From Lepraria neglecta (lineage: Eukaryota > Ascomycota > Lecanoromycetes > Lecanorales > Stereocaulaceae), in assembly GCA_033220425.1 (NCBI GenBank), contig CM065647.1:3782001-3846000 (forward strand): a DNA stretch of 64,000 bases, in the 5' to 3' direction. This document shows positions 1-11,116 of this stretch, one piece after another. Both the position numbers and the translations under genes were made by a program. The stretch's first letter is position 1; every line of letters starts with the position of its first letter. The notes below the pieces were generated by a model. That model made no database searches. It had not been told where the DNA came from and was given only the letters and a program-made list of their open reading frames with translations.

Positions 1-45
1 CCTTATGTCCCTGAGAGAACGAGGGTCTGCTAAGCCCTTTCCAAG

Positions 46-1882
46 ATCAGACCCAGAAGAGAACTTGAATACCATGATTGCTTCAACGGATTCGACTGCG
101 CAAGACTCGACGTGCCCATGGACTGGAACAGCACAGACGACGATGGCCCTCGTGTCAACCTCGCAATCGCTAAATTGCCTGCGATAGTACCCGTCACGGA
201 TCCTCGATACGGTGGACTGCTATGGCTTCAGACTGGTGGGCCTGGCTCGTCAGGAGTCAACTTTGTCCTCAATCATGGAAAAACGGTGCAAATGATTGTG
301 GACTCCAAGCTTGACCCTTCGGACACTCAATACGATCGGTCTAACCCACCAAAGTATTACGACGTGCTCGGCATGGATCCTCGTGGTGTTAACAACACTA
401 CGCCTCGTACATCATGCTTTCCAACTCTTGCGTCAAGGAATATTTGGATGCTACAATCGGACGCAGAAGGTGTGATAGGGAGTTCTGACAGCTCATTCGC
501 AACTATGTGGGCTAGAGCAAAAGCTCTAGGCGAGGGATGTTCTGAAAGGGTCAAGAATAGCGGTACCCCGGAGTCTAAAATCGCTTTTCACATGAATACA
601 GCCCCCTTCGTTCAGGACATTGTCGAGATCATTGAGCAACATGGAAATTGGCGCGAACGACAAGCGTTGTGGTCATTGGTACGACCAGCAGACGAATGGA
701 CCGGAGAATTGAGGCACGAATCTCGTGTCATCACCAACAGGACAAAGTGGCAAAAAGGAGAAGAGCGCCTCTTGTACTGGGGTCTATCCTATGGCACCGT
801 AGTTGGAGCTACTTTCGCAGCCATGCAACCTCACCGCGTTGAACGTGCAGTCATCGATGCTGTTGTTGATACTACAGACTACTACCGCGGCGAATGGCTT
901 ACGAATCTTCAAGACACTGATACAATACTTGACAACTTTTGCGAGTACTGTGACAAAGCTAGGCCAAAAACATGCGCGCTCTATACGGCTGGCGGTAAGG
1001 AAAAAATCAAGCAAAGATTCAAAGACATATGCGAATCGCTCAAAGGAAATCCAATCGGCGTTGCTGCTCACGGAGCGCTCGCACCAGACCTTATCACATA
1101 TTCTGACTTGAAGTCGAGAATAGCCACCGCACTCTACGCTCCTCTTCAATACTGGTCCAACCTCGCCGAACTCCTCGTCGAGCTTGAAAACCGTAATGGC
1201 ACATCTTTCGCCATGCTGAAACAACAAGAACAGCAATTTCCCGCTCCTGCACCAGAGTGTCATAACGCTCCACCATACACTCCCTCCTGCGCCATTCCTC
1301 CCAACGGCTTCCTCGAGGAGATGCAGACAGCCATCATGTGCACAGATGGTAACTCCACATATGGCATTAGCCTCGATGCCTTCGCAGAATACGTTGCAGA
1401 GCTTGGCAATCAGAGTTGGTTGATGGGCGATTGGTGGGCTTCTGTTCGCTTGGGCTGCGTAGGATGGAATGTCAAGCCTAAATGGCGGTTTCCTGGTCCA
1501 TTTACTGGCGAAACAGCGCATCCGATGATGTTTGTTGGGAATATGAGGGACCCCGTTACGCCGATTCGGAAGTAAGTTGCTCCGTATCTTATTGATAAAG
1601 TGTCTCTGGCTGACAGGTCACAGTGCTCACGAAATGGCCTCCGGCTTTCCTGGATCTGCTGTTTTGGCGACGGAAGCGGAGGGTCATTGCGTCTTGACTG
1701 CACCGTCATTGTGTATGGTGAAGCATATTCGGGAGTATTTCCAGACTGGGAGATTGCCTGAGAAGGGTACGGTGTGCGAGGCTAATGAGAAGGCTTTCGT
1801 GGGTATTACTGACATTGGTGATCCTGGGGACAAGGAACTGCTTGAACAGCTGAGGTGGTCGGCTAGGCACTTCTTTGCGTGA
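46..1882 (+). CDS. Secreted TAP-like alpha/beta hydrolase (tripeptidyl aminopeptidase type), 5' end missing
   Basis: Alpha/beta hydrolase of the fungal/bacterial tripeptidyl-aminopeptidase-like group, expected to cleave peptides outside the cell. The frame opens with FDCARLDVPMDW, followed by the oxyanion region LLWLQTGGPGSSG, the nucleophile motif GLSYGT (Ser near 798 nt), the acid in MRDPVTP and the catalytic His in EAEGHCVL. The last is in the C-terminal TAP-like domain. An intron at 1572-1623 (GTAAGT donor, CTGAC branch site, CACAG acceptor) joins DPVTPIR to NAHEMASGFPGSAVL and restores the family consensus. Sequence upstream of position 46 looks intronic (CTAAG branch-like motif, several AG acceptors, stop at 31-33). 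The signal peptide and first exon therefore lie outside the window, and the exact acceptor (45, 50 or 56) is unresolved. A 115-nt region before the first ATG at 112 already matches the family, so that ATG is not the true start. Confidence 0.85.
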
Positions 1883-2442
1883 TCGAGTTGCCATGTAACT
1901 TACGTGAGGTCGCTTGAGGGTTTATTACAGCATTTGACGCTCTGACTGCTGTGATGTTGCCTGATTCAATTGGTCGGAGAAGTTGTGAAAGACGGACATG
2001 GCAAGGCTGCTGCGCCGAGACTTCCACATTTTGGGACTGGGGATCGGTACTACCTCCCTGGTACCAGCTGTCACTCGAACATAAAATGCCATGGTCACGC
2101 TTCAGGTCATCCTTCAGGAGGAGGCTTTTGTGCTTCTCGGAGGAGGACAGGGGTCTTGTACGCCCTCGTGACGACGTTACCGACAAGTGTGCGAGGGTAA
2201 GAGGCCGTGAGGTTTTGTGGGACATCGGCTCTCGGGAGTTCGCAGGTACACAACCATGGCCTCTGAGTCATCGTCAGACTCAAGAACATTCTGTTCCAAA
2301 GACCCATCAAACTATGTTCATCTAGCTTTCTTCACAATACTACGAACCGCCCGCTCCCCATATCAGCGATACCTATACAAACTAAGCTTACGGGACAAAA
2401 GCCTATCTACCATCCTCTACACTCTAGTAACATGTATAGACT
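1883..2442. other. Intergenic, no gene seen
   Basis: Downstream of the hydrolase. Short open frames exist on both strands (for example 1951-2325) but have no coherent protein character. I see nothing else here. Confidence 0.5.
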
Positions 2443-3411
2443 ACCACCGAGCTTCTTCGTGAAGTTTTCGACTGCATTGACGATGACCAAGTGACCCTCA
2501 AGGGACTTTGACTTGTCGACATGCGCTTCGCTGACGTCGCTGCACGACATCTATACAAGACTCTCGTAGTCTTCCAACACCCCGACAGCTGGCACAAGTT
2601 GGAGCTCATTGCTGCGTGTCCATGGCTAGGGCCTTTGGTTCAGAAACTAGATGTCACCGCTCTAAACATGACAACATGGAAACCTCTCGACGTCAATTAT
2701 TGTTCGCAAACACATTTGAGCTCCACAGAAGCAAATGCAGCAATTCTGGTGGCGAGAATCATGGGTACTCGGACCGACCCGGAGCTAGATGAGCTTCTCG
2801 GACTTCCTCAGCGTTATTGAGGACACTGCTACTGGTACCAGGGTGAGCGGGCTATACGAAAGATCATGCGGAAGTCAGAGGGCCGAACACCGTTATTGCG
2901 AATGCCTCTGCCGAGCCTCAAATCGATTGAGATGGCCGGACCCTCCGAATCCTGGACGCAAGGCGCAAAAGTAAAAAGAAGAGAGCGAGAGACTGGCTAT
3001 ACTTCTTATTGTGTCGGGTGTGGGAAATGAAACCGGCACTGGAATGCTCACCTCAGCTTCGCCCTTCGGGTCTTGCATCATAACCACATAACTATCACGA
3101 CGCTTGAGCTACATCGTACGCGAGAGATTCTAGTAGGTCAGATGTTTCCTGTTCCAGAACTACCACATCTGAAGAAACCGGCTCTCAATCTCCGTTACCA
3201 ATGTGGGGAATATTGCCAATGTAACCTTCAGGAATGGGAAGACATAGACACACCAGAATGGAAGTATGGCAACCTCTGGCATCTACGATCCGCGAACGCT
3301 TTGCTACTCCCGATTGTTCCGTATGGCATAGCGATGACTGTTGGCAGCTAAAGGGACTGTCTGAGGTTGAGGAAGATTGGCCTTGGTTCACACGGAGATC
3401 TCGCTGATTGA
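2443..3411 (+). pseudogene. Decayed F-box-like gene
   Basis: The start reads like a fungal F-box protein: TELLREVFDCIDDD, then a TGA at 2509-2511, then LVDMRFADVAARHLYKTLVV. The usual pattern here is an F-box helix followed by LRLVCRRFADVA, so the TGA sits where Arg is expected (CGA to TGA). The frame stays open to 2820 (SWHKLELIAACPWLGPLVQKL). It then breaks, and fragments such as LPSLKSIEMAGPSESW (about 2907) and a final open stretch to 3351 lie in other frames. I read this as one damaged gene of the F-box/leucine-rich hypothetical type. Exact borders are uncertain, and an intron could explain part of the frame change but not the early stop. Confidence 0.45.
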
Positions 3412-4040
3412 TAGGCGGCTGATGAATATGCTTGCAGGTGATCCGATACGAGCAAAATAACCATCTTCATGTCAGCATGTGTAAAGCTGACTTATTTTAC
3501 TGCTTTCAACCGCGTAATTTCGATACGTCCCCTGCTTCTCGTCCCGGTTGAGCATCTGTCATCTTGTCTGGTAGCGCATGATATATAAGCATTTCAAGCT
3601 TTCAGAGATGTAGGCGTGACATTTCGAACGGCTTTTGTCTTTTCAATATTGACATTTTCTTTGCTCGATATGCTCGTAAGGTTTAATAACAACACTTATC
3701 ATCCCGAAGACTCTCGCCCAATATAGCTCCTGTGATATTCAATTGCTCTATTCGGATAGTTTAGTGTGCCTCAGCTTCTAAGTACTCTGCTCTGATCGTC
3801 TGTAACATGATTACTGCTCAGCTTTTTTCTCCTTGCCATAACCTGTTTACGCTTCCAAATATCGAAGTTTCAGGCCAGATCTAGCTCCTATACTTATGCC
3901 CGCGCCACGTTCTGAAAGCTCGCCGAGTTACAGGTCCAACGCTCCAAGACCTTCTGAGTGGGCTGTTTTTCAGAGATTATATACAACATTCCCCACCGCG
4001 AAAATGCATCTTATACACACAAATCTTAAAGATACAAACG
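3412..4040. other. Intergenic, AT-rich
   Basis: Between the F-box remnant and the 3' end of the mannosyltransferase. I see no supported gene. Confidence 0.5.
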
Positions 4041-5593
4041 CTAACTATCCGCTTTCTTCCTCGCCTGCGCCCTCTCCCGCTCCCTAGCCTCCTTAGCCTC
4101 AATCTGCGCCCGATTCCCCTTCAGATTCCCCTCCTTCTCCTCAGTATCAACATGCCACACGATATAATGCGGTAGCCCATATACCTGATACCCGGCTCGC
4201 TTAGCCATGGCTGCGAAGCCTTCGGTATCGGCTTGGTTCTCGAATGCGTAGCAGGGGAAGTTGATACCTGGATCGTAGAATTCATGAGTGGGGATTATTA
4301 ACGCGATATAGGAGGTAGGGTGGGGAAGGAATGGAAAGGGGAGGAGGAGCGTACCTGATCTGTGGAGGTCGGCTTTGACGAGGATGTTCACGCCCCCGAT
4401 GCCGTCTAGTGTGACTTCTCGCTTTGGGTCCGAACGCCAGGAGGTCATCCATGCGAGGTATTTGCGGTGGGTGCGGTATTCTTTGTATCCTAGACAGATG
4501 GTGTTGTCAGTATGTGAAGGCTGGGAAATTGCTGGAGAGGCATTGCGTACCTTCGGCTAGGATGGTGTCTTTGTCTAAGCGGGCTGCCAGGCGACGACCT
4601 CGCCATGATTCTTGCCAGGAGTTGTAGTCATCTACTCACATCATGCCACATCAGTCAATGCAGGCCGTTTGAACCGTGAAGTAGGAGTCTCACATCTGCC
4701 TTCGATATCTTTGCCCTTCTTATCATACCTGTGGAACCAAATGTCTCCCATTGTCAGCAGCAATCCGACTAGAAATCGATCTGCGAGACGTACTTGGCAC
4801 CAAAACGTCCTTATCATGCGCTATAAACTCCTCAATAATGTCTTCGGGGTTTTCAACAATATCAACATCCCTCCAATACACCCATGAATGCTCCGGCTTC
4901 AAAGCCGCATAGAGAAGATAATTCCGCGCACGACCAATCCCTCTTCGCCGCGTCCCCTGAGCATGGAAACTATGCCGATCATCAACGCTCTGATCGAAGT
5001 TGGCACCGAAATCTTTCTGGACGATCTTTGCTGTGCGGAACTTCGCTGGATTAGTCTTTTCTTGTAATTTGATGACTTCCCTGCGCAGCACGTCAAGGGT
5101 GTCGTCCGTCGAATCCCCAACGAGGAAAGCTAAGTCTATTGAGTGATGAGGGTAGGTAAGCTGAGAGAGCAATTCGAAATGCGTGGCGAGATGCGAAGCG
5201 GCATCTCGTAGCGGTGTTAGGACCAGGACTCTTGGGCGGTCCTCGGCGGCTGCCGCCGTATTCAAGTTAATGTTGTATATAGATTCCGATTCCACCACGA
5301 TAGGATCGTGAGTGTTTGCAAGATCGTCTGGCGTCCCTTGTTGAACTCTTTGGCGTTCACTAAGTGATGCCGGTGGCTGCGCAGGATCTCCGCAGTAGAA
5401 TCTGCATTAGGGTGGTTAGAAACCGACAGCGAACATGCAAGGGGAATAACAACTTTGCTAAGCCAGCTGTGTATCTCCACCAGAGGAAAAATGTTACAAT
5501 GAAAAGTATTAATATGTGGTATCGGCGTAGCTGGAATGATTTTGAGTTGGACTTGAGCGATCTTAATTTGGGCGGTGATGGCCGCCAAGACAT
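4041..5593 (-). CDS. GT62 mannosyltransferase (Anp1/Mnn9/Van1 family)
   Basis: Predicted Golgi type II membrane alpha-mannosyltransferase that elongates N-glycan mannan with partner subunits. Six exons: 5454-5593, 4794-5401, 4694-4744, 4551-4631, 4355-4489, 4041-4267. All introns have GT-AG ends and phases match; the total of 1242 nt gives 413 aa. Residues about 27-40 (YHILILFIVTFFLWW) form the single membrane anchor after a basic cytosolic tail. The catalytic part starts at RPRVLVLTPLRDA, has GIGRARNYLLYAALKP and the metal-binding DVD at about 225-227 (WVYWRDVDIVENP), then DYNSWQES, and the C-terminal INFPCYAFENQADTEGF and PHYIVWHVDTEEK typical of the family. Whether it is the Mnn9, Anp1 or Van1 paralogue cannot be settled here. 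The start ATG at 5593 is the only one ahead of the anchor. Confidence 0.9.
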
Positions 5594-6452
5594 AATCCTG
5601 CGTTAACATCAGCTTCATATCATCTCTTCCCTTGCTCCTTCAAAAGAAAACAAACGGCGCAGCAGTGTCGCGGAAGCGGTGCCGGATCTACAAGTACATA
5701 CAGCTCTTTCCAGGCAGGCCAGGTGGGCGGGTTCAAGACGCGGTCGAATGGCCGTGATGTTGGCTCACAATTCGGAGTGATTCGCGCCGTCGCAGCAGCC
5801 CATACACTCTCATCATCGGGAGCTTCGACAAATCGTATACACAGAAAGGGCGTCCAATCCCGGAGTGCGATGAGGCAAATGTTGATGAAATCGAAAAGGG
5901 TAAATGCATCATCTAATTTGGATGGACTTGCGGGGGGCCAGTACCAAGACTCTAGCTGTTACTAGTTAGAGCTGGACTAGTGAGCCGCCTCGCCACGGCG
6001 ATATCCCTGCTGCTGCTGCAAAGATCTTACGCACCCTCCTCCTTCCTTTGACTCAAAGCTCAAGATGGTGGAGAGTCTCCTACTTGAGAGCGTGGATGAT
6101 GATAATTCACACTCAAATATCTCTGGTGAATGCGGACATGCGGCTCAGAAAGATGCAGTTTTGCGGTACTACCCCGATGCAGGCTTGTCATATCTACCTG
6201 CTTCTATGGCCTACGCGTAAAGCTTGATGGACTACCTCCGGTCGCTTCTGTTCTTGAAATCTTTTCGCTCGACTATTTAGTTCTGCCAAGACCTGTTACG
6301 AGTATCCTGCCGCTGTTCCTTCGTCACTTGCTTCATGCCAATCACACTAAAACATGGTCAACCTCATTTCTGCGAGGGGAGTAGAAGCCTGTCTTACTCC
6401 TGGAAACAATAGAAAAACTGTTTGAGTGGAGCCTCTCGTTTCTTTCTACCTC
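5594..6452. other. Intergenic / 5' region of the mannosyltransferase
   Basis: Contains the promoter side of the mannosyltransferase. Open frames at 5723-5965 and 6130-6384 are not convincing. Nothing else seen. Confidence 0.45.
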
Positions 6453-6840
6453 TCATCTCTCAAATGCCGAATCAGATAATGGAACGTCAGGAGTGTAGCC
6501 GTTCGTCCACGAGTCTGAATTTGAAGAGTCTGTCGAATAGCTGCTGTTTTGCGATTCCTCTTTTTTGCCAGAACGTTCCAAACGGTCACGTTTGCGCTGC
6601 CCTGCGATTTTCCCGCACTGAATCATAAACCTATGAGAAAAATTAATTCGCGCCATTCAAGTAGTGTTGCACGAAACAGCAACGAACTTACGATTCAATA
6701 ACGAAGAAAAAGCCTGCGATCGGGCTGTTGGGGCATCTGCAACTTTGTCGTCCTAGTCCAACTTCTCCATCATCTGGGGTCACTCTACTTCGAGTATTGG
6801 TCTGAGTTGTGGTTCTTTCAATCACAATGCTTCGAGCCAT
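6453..6840 (-). CDS. Small spliced hypothetical protein
   Basis: Two exons, 6692-6840 and 6453-6630, separated by a 61-nt intron with GTAAGT donor and CATAG acceptor; phases fit exactly and give 108 aa. The N-terminal half contains a Cys-rich CRCPNSPIAGFFF stretch crossing into the junction (VIES/FMIQCGKIAG). The C-terminal half is hydrophilic and Ser/Asp-rich (SSYSTDSSNSDSW). The start at 6840 is the first ATG in frame; the frame extends upstream only through non-ATG codons. I do not recognise the family. Consistent splicing is the main support. Confidence 0.5.
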
Positions 6841-7285
6841 GGTATCTACATAGAGCTTTAGCAACAAAAACGCAGCGGCCGCTCGCAAGTTAAGTGTTGA
6901 AGGATGTTTGCCTGACCTAGAGATCGGAAGCTAGAAAAACATTCAGGCCAAAGCTCCGAAGCAGTTCCGATGTTGGAATACCTTCAATTCGTTAGCCGGA
7001 AGACCAAAGTTGTTTGCCTCATAGCTGGCGAACGATGATCTTCAAGTGAAATTCGGAGCTGTGGAGAGCGCGTAGCATAGGCTTCCAGAACCTCTGAGTT
7101 GAAGCTCGTTGAAGCTTTAGATTAGAGTACGATAACGAGTTCTAGTTCAATCTAAGTTGAACTATTGGCATACGCAGTTCTATTAAGCTTGAATGCTAGC
7201 TAGACTTCAGTCATTTGAGAAACATCCATGCTACCCACCACTACCCAATCTGTCAACCTACCCTCCACGAACTAAGCTCATCCTA
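6841..7285. other. Intergenic, no gene seen
   Basis: AT-rich stretch with no open frame of note. It may hold the promoter of the small gene at 6453-6840. Confidence 0.4.
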
Positions 7286-7642
7286 TCATTTCTTAGCAGC
7301 CTTGTCGCCACCAGCGACTTGAGGGAATGCTGATGGATCATCGTCGCTATCACCATCTCTCAGCGCTCTGTTTTCAAAATTAACAATGTTGGTCACAGAG
7401 CTATAAGGCTCTTCGCGCTCGCGGTCCATACATTTTTGCAACTCGCGAGCCACCTCCGGCGGATACTTGCCCGAGGCGTCTGGCTGACTGACTCTCCAGT
7501 ACAGTCCTGAAGAACGTTCAATCATGACAAGTTGTGGGCCCTAGTTCTATACGGGAGCGAGCACCGAGGCGGAGCCAGCAGTGGAGATGGGAGATGGAGT
7601 TGCTGTTAGGTTTTGAGCGGTGGAGCGACTGTTGTTGGGCAT
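7286..7642 (-). pseudogene. Small gene interrupted by two in-frame TAG codons
   Basis: One frame runs from ATG 7642 to the stop at 7286 and would encode about 118 codons. It is interrupted only by two TAG codons three codons apart (7547-7549 and 7541-7543). Before them: MPNNSRSTAQNLTATPSP...ASVLAPV; after them: GPQLVMIERSSGLYWRVSQP, then KYPPEVARELQKCMDRE and an acidic tail DGDSDDDPSAFPQ. If both TAGs were CAG the junction would read APVQNQGPQ. Function unknown. The region could instead be a shorter functional gene starting at the ATG at 7525, or carry an unrecognised intron, although no phase-compatible GT-AG pair was found. Confidence 0.45.
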
Positions 7643-7953
7643 GATCTTGTCGCCACAAGTTGGTATATGGAGCCCGAAATCGTGCTCGTTTTAATATGTG
7701 GTGCGGCAAATGGAGCATGTCATTTGGCGCTGCATTTTGGATTTGCTATGCTGCTGATGCGGTGGTTTGGTCGGGTGTTTGGGGTGAGCTGTGGTTTTTT
7801 TTTTGATGTCCCGGAGTCGAATGTCGAAGTAGCAACGTTGAAGAAACAAGTATGGAGAAGGCGGAATGTGGGGTATATAATTCATCTCTGTGATACAATA
7901 GTCATAAGCCCTTTTTTGAGTGAGGAGATTGTATGGTACTACTCCATTGCTTT

Positions 7954-8078
7954 TGTCTTACCTCACACAAAGCATTGTTCCAAAATCACAGTCTTGCTTG
8001 GAAATATCTTTAGTCGTGTTACTATTTTGCCGTCTTTGTCTCACCTCACACAAAGTACCATTCCCAAAAATACCGTCT
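7954..8078. repeat. Pair of ~40-nt imperfect direct repeats
   Basis: 7954-7994 and 8037-8078 share CACCTCACACAAAG-like sequence (ACCTCACACAAAG in both) followed by a similar CCAAAA..-GTCT tail, spaced by about 83 nt. No open frame or known element is attached. Confidence 0.4.
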
Positions 8079-8199
8079 AATTTGAAACCTGTGCTGCCAT
8101 AATGCAGTGTTTCAACTCATGTTAAAAGTCATATTGTCATAGATATGGCCACATGATCTATATCATGCGTTCAAAGTTGTACCACAGGCAGCGATACCA

Positions 8200-9197
8200 T
8201 CATCGAGCATTATCCCTCACCCACCTCGTCAGCCAGGTAAACCTCGTCTCAATAGGCTCATTTCCGTCCAGGTTCTTCCTGTTGTCATACTGATAACAGT
8301 CAACTTTAATCACCCACAGCTCCAGCGATGCCCTTGCTCTATCACGTTGAGACAATGTGAAATCACGTATTGCTTCCCCCAACATATCGACTGCCGACAC
8401 CTCCATTTCATTACCATTCCATCTCGAATCGTTCTCAGCGTCGATGACAGCATCTCGCCTCTCAGCGAGTATCGATACTTAAATCAAGGCATGTGAAAAA
8501 TCGTTGCTCATAGCCTCTCCACCGTCCGCACGCCTGTAGCCTCGGGCCGAGCTCACTAACGTCCCGAGGATGTCCTCCTAGGGAAAGTAATCCTCCTTGA
8601 CATTAAGTGGCGAGCTCATAGCCGATAACCACTCCTGCTCAAGATTTCTATACCAAGACCATTGACGGTTACATCGCGCTTCGTTACCGACTTTCGTGAG
8701 CAAGCGACGGCGAGGCTCTCCTAGCCCGCGGATCCAGTCATACATTATATGCATTTTGGATATGAATGAATTCTCTGCCCAGAAGATTGTTCTGTCTTCC
8801 GCGTGTATCTACTTGCACGTGCTGAAGATGCTAAGGATGTCTTTTGCGAACATTCTAGGTCGTTCGACGGGTAGGATACTATTTCGAGCATGCTTGATGA
8901 CGTTCAACTGTAAGCGTTGAGCGCCGAGTTCGACCTCATTGGCCTCGTCGGATCAACTGGAAACAGTCCTCGTGGTTTTGGACATTGTTTCATTCTATAA
9001 CAGCCGGACCAATAAGGGTCCGCTTCTATGAAATCGGGGTCCACCTCGTAGTTATGCGTGTGCGATTTCATTTCTGACGTTACGCTGTCGTAGACGAGAA
9101 GCTCTCGACAGATTCGGTTTCAAATTTCATGTGGGAAATGGAGGAAGCTGTATGGCATCTTGTCTTCGTGGATACCGTGAGGGATATCTGAGGCCAT
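8200..9197 (-). pseudogene. Decayed LPxELRNRIY-family gene, copy A
   Basis: Fungal hypothetical-protein family that starts with a P-x-E-[IL]-R-N-R-I motif and has a later CKQ-[IV]-H motif (possibly the DUF7730 group; I am not certain of the name). From ATG 9197: FLHFPHEI-stop-NRICRELLVYD, with TGA at 9120-9122 exactly where Arg is expected. A single-base loss near 8950 leads into LQLNVIKHARN...FSTCK-stop-IHAEDRTIFWAENSF (TAG 8809-8811). Further stops are TAG 8578-8580 and TAA 8479-8481. The last three are in one frame that is otherwise open to 8200. Lesions are compatible with C-to-T change at CGA, CAG, CAG and CAA. It lies in tandem with copy B, same strand. Confidence 0.6.
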
Positions 9198-9686
9198 CTT
9201 GGTTGTGTTAGACTTGGTTAACTCTATTGCCTGCATGACCATTGTATTTCTAATATCGTGTTCTGTGCGGGAATCCAGATAGAAGATATATATCAAACTT
9301 CTGACTCATAAGCGAAGTTCTTGTTTTAAGCCTTGTAGTGGCAAAATTGTACCAAGGCTCGAGGATGAAAAAAAGTGCTGGAATGAGGCTCTTTGCTGGT
9401 TAATATTTCCGAAGGTCAAATTTCGCCGGCGCATTTGTAAGGCCGTTTGATGAATAGATTGAGTTGAGAATGTTACTTGCCAAATAGAAGTGAATTGAAT
9501 ATGTGGATTATTACGGCGAAGACAAGCATTCAAGTTCGAGTTTACCTCTAACGCATACATCAGAATTCGAAGGCCGTCACATTCTGCCACCACACCCCAC
9601 CGCCGTTAGTCAAATCGTGGACTATTATGCATCATACCGGAGACATCGCGCTCTTATGGAAGTCCATAGCTCGTTCGCTTCGTCAG
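9198..9686. other. Spacer between the two tandem pseudogenes
   Basis: Short open frames on both strands (9306-9593 minus, 9503-9730 plus) but no recognisable protein. Confidence 0.4.
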
Positions 9687-10600
9687 CTAGGTGTACCGTG
9701 TTGCTGTTGATGGGATCCAAACTGTTGTAACTTTAGCTCCATCGTCGTAGAATTCCGATTGAATCTCCCGAATCTTTAGTATTTCTTTCACTTTATCTTC
9801 GTGATCTTGTCTGACTTCACGTATTGCTTCCTCTAGAATGTAGCAAGGAAAATGCTCATCCATTATTTCTGCAGCCGACATAGCGATTACCTCACCATCA
9901 CCAATAAAGTCGTTGGTGTTTCCATCTAATGCCTGAGTCCACTCGTGCGAATCTTTCAAAGGAATCATGCCTTCAGAATGGTACTCCTTGAACCCCATCA
10001 ACAACCGCATAATATAACTATACAGAAACATCGTCTTCTTCTACATACTCATATTCTTGAACTCGGTCGAGAACCACGACATAATCAAATCAGCGGATAG
10101 CATATCTAGTCCCACCCTCTCGATTCCCAGCTTCCTCAAATACCGACAAGGTCTTTGCTCTAGGAAAAAGAGGAAGAGAAATAGCGAATAGATAGTATAG
10201 AAGACGAAGGCATTCTCTACCCAGAAAATGACGCTTGTTTCTGAGTGGACTTATTTGCATGTCCTCAGAATGTTGAGGACACTACTCGCAGGCACGGAAG
10301 GCCGTTTCATTGGCTCGGAGTGGTCTCCGGCGTTCTTTAGAACGTCTACTTGTAGGCGTAGACCCTGTTCTCCAGGGTTGAGGGAGTCCTTGTCATTGAA
10401 CTCAAATGCTCTCCGAGTGTATAAAGGCCAACTAGAGCCCCCATCCGTCAAGGAAGGATGCTCCGCGGTCGCACGCATGCCATTTAATTTCAGGTGTTAT
10501 GCCGTTGTAACAAGACTTCTCGGTAGATCCGATTACGGAGCTCTGGCTGTAGGGAAAGGAAAGGGTATTGTTTCTTGTCGTTGGCTGCCATTGCATCCAT
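9687..10600 (-). pseudogene. Decayed LPxELRNRIY-family gene, copy B
   Basis: Same family as copy A. From ATG 10600 the frame gives MDAMAANDKKQYPFLSLQ then PELRNRIYREVLL, with the Arg intact, then stops. A one-base shift leads to LNPGEQGLRLQVDVL...LNILRTCK, followed by TAA at 10251-10253 and VHSETSVIFWVENAFVF. The TAA occupies the same place as the TAG in copy A, where the family has Gln. A TAG at 10041-10043 precedes the C-terminal part (MFLYSYIMRLLMGFKEY to 9687), which is homologous to the end of copy A. The shift between the first and second part occurs in both copies, so an unrecognised intron there is possible. The stops at the CKQ position cannot be explained that way. Confidence 0.6.
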
Positions 10601-11116
10601 GGCTGTCGTAGACGTAGGAGGAGCTCTTTGGATCGTTCGCCATGACTTCGATAGGCTGGAAAATTCCAACGATCGAGAGCAAGAAGGGAGATTGAGTCAT
10701 GTGCTTTGCTGAGTTCTTCCCTCCTGCGTTCTTAGATTGAGCTTCTTCGTGGCTTCATTGTACCATGTTTCTCGCTCAAATTTGGGCATTTAGAGTGGGA
10801 AATTTCCGTTTGTAGTCCAATTCAAATCAAACGCAAGCAAACGTTAGCATCCTCCGGACTATGAAGCGATCCCAAAAGTAATTCCTCTGTTGATTTAAAG
10901 CGGAGACTACCTACACCTAAACTTTCGAGCTGCCCCTTGTGTTGGAAAAATGAGATCCGAGAGCTGTAGCAGTGACGTAGTCGCTTGTCAAAGAGCCGAT
11001 GAGAGCGCAGCACAGACAGCGCCGGACTTGTGGAAAATAAGGTGTATAGACTAGATACTAAAGATTATATATATGGAGTGTGTACCTATACTCATATGTT
11101 ATCGTTACTGTCTTAC
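10601..11116. other. Intergenic, no gene seen
   Basis: Between copy B and the 3' end of the repeat-rich gene. A short minus-strand frame at 10822-11013 has no support. Confidence 0.4.

Noticed and set aside
784-1521. Minus-strand open frame of 245 codons across the hydrolase.
   Set aside because: Shadow of the plus-strand coding frame, which has catalytic motifs and correct splicing.
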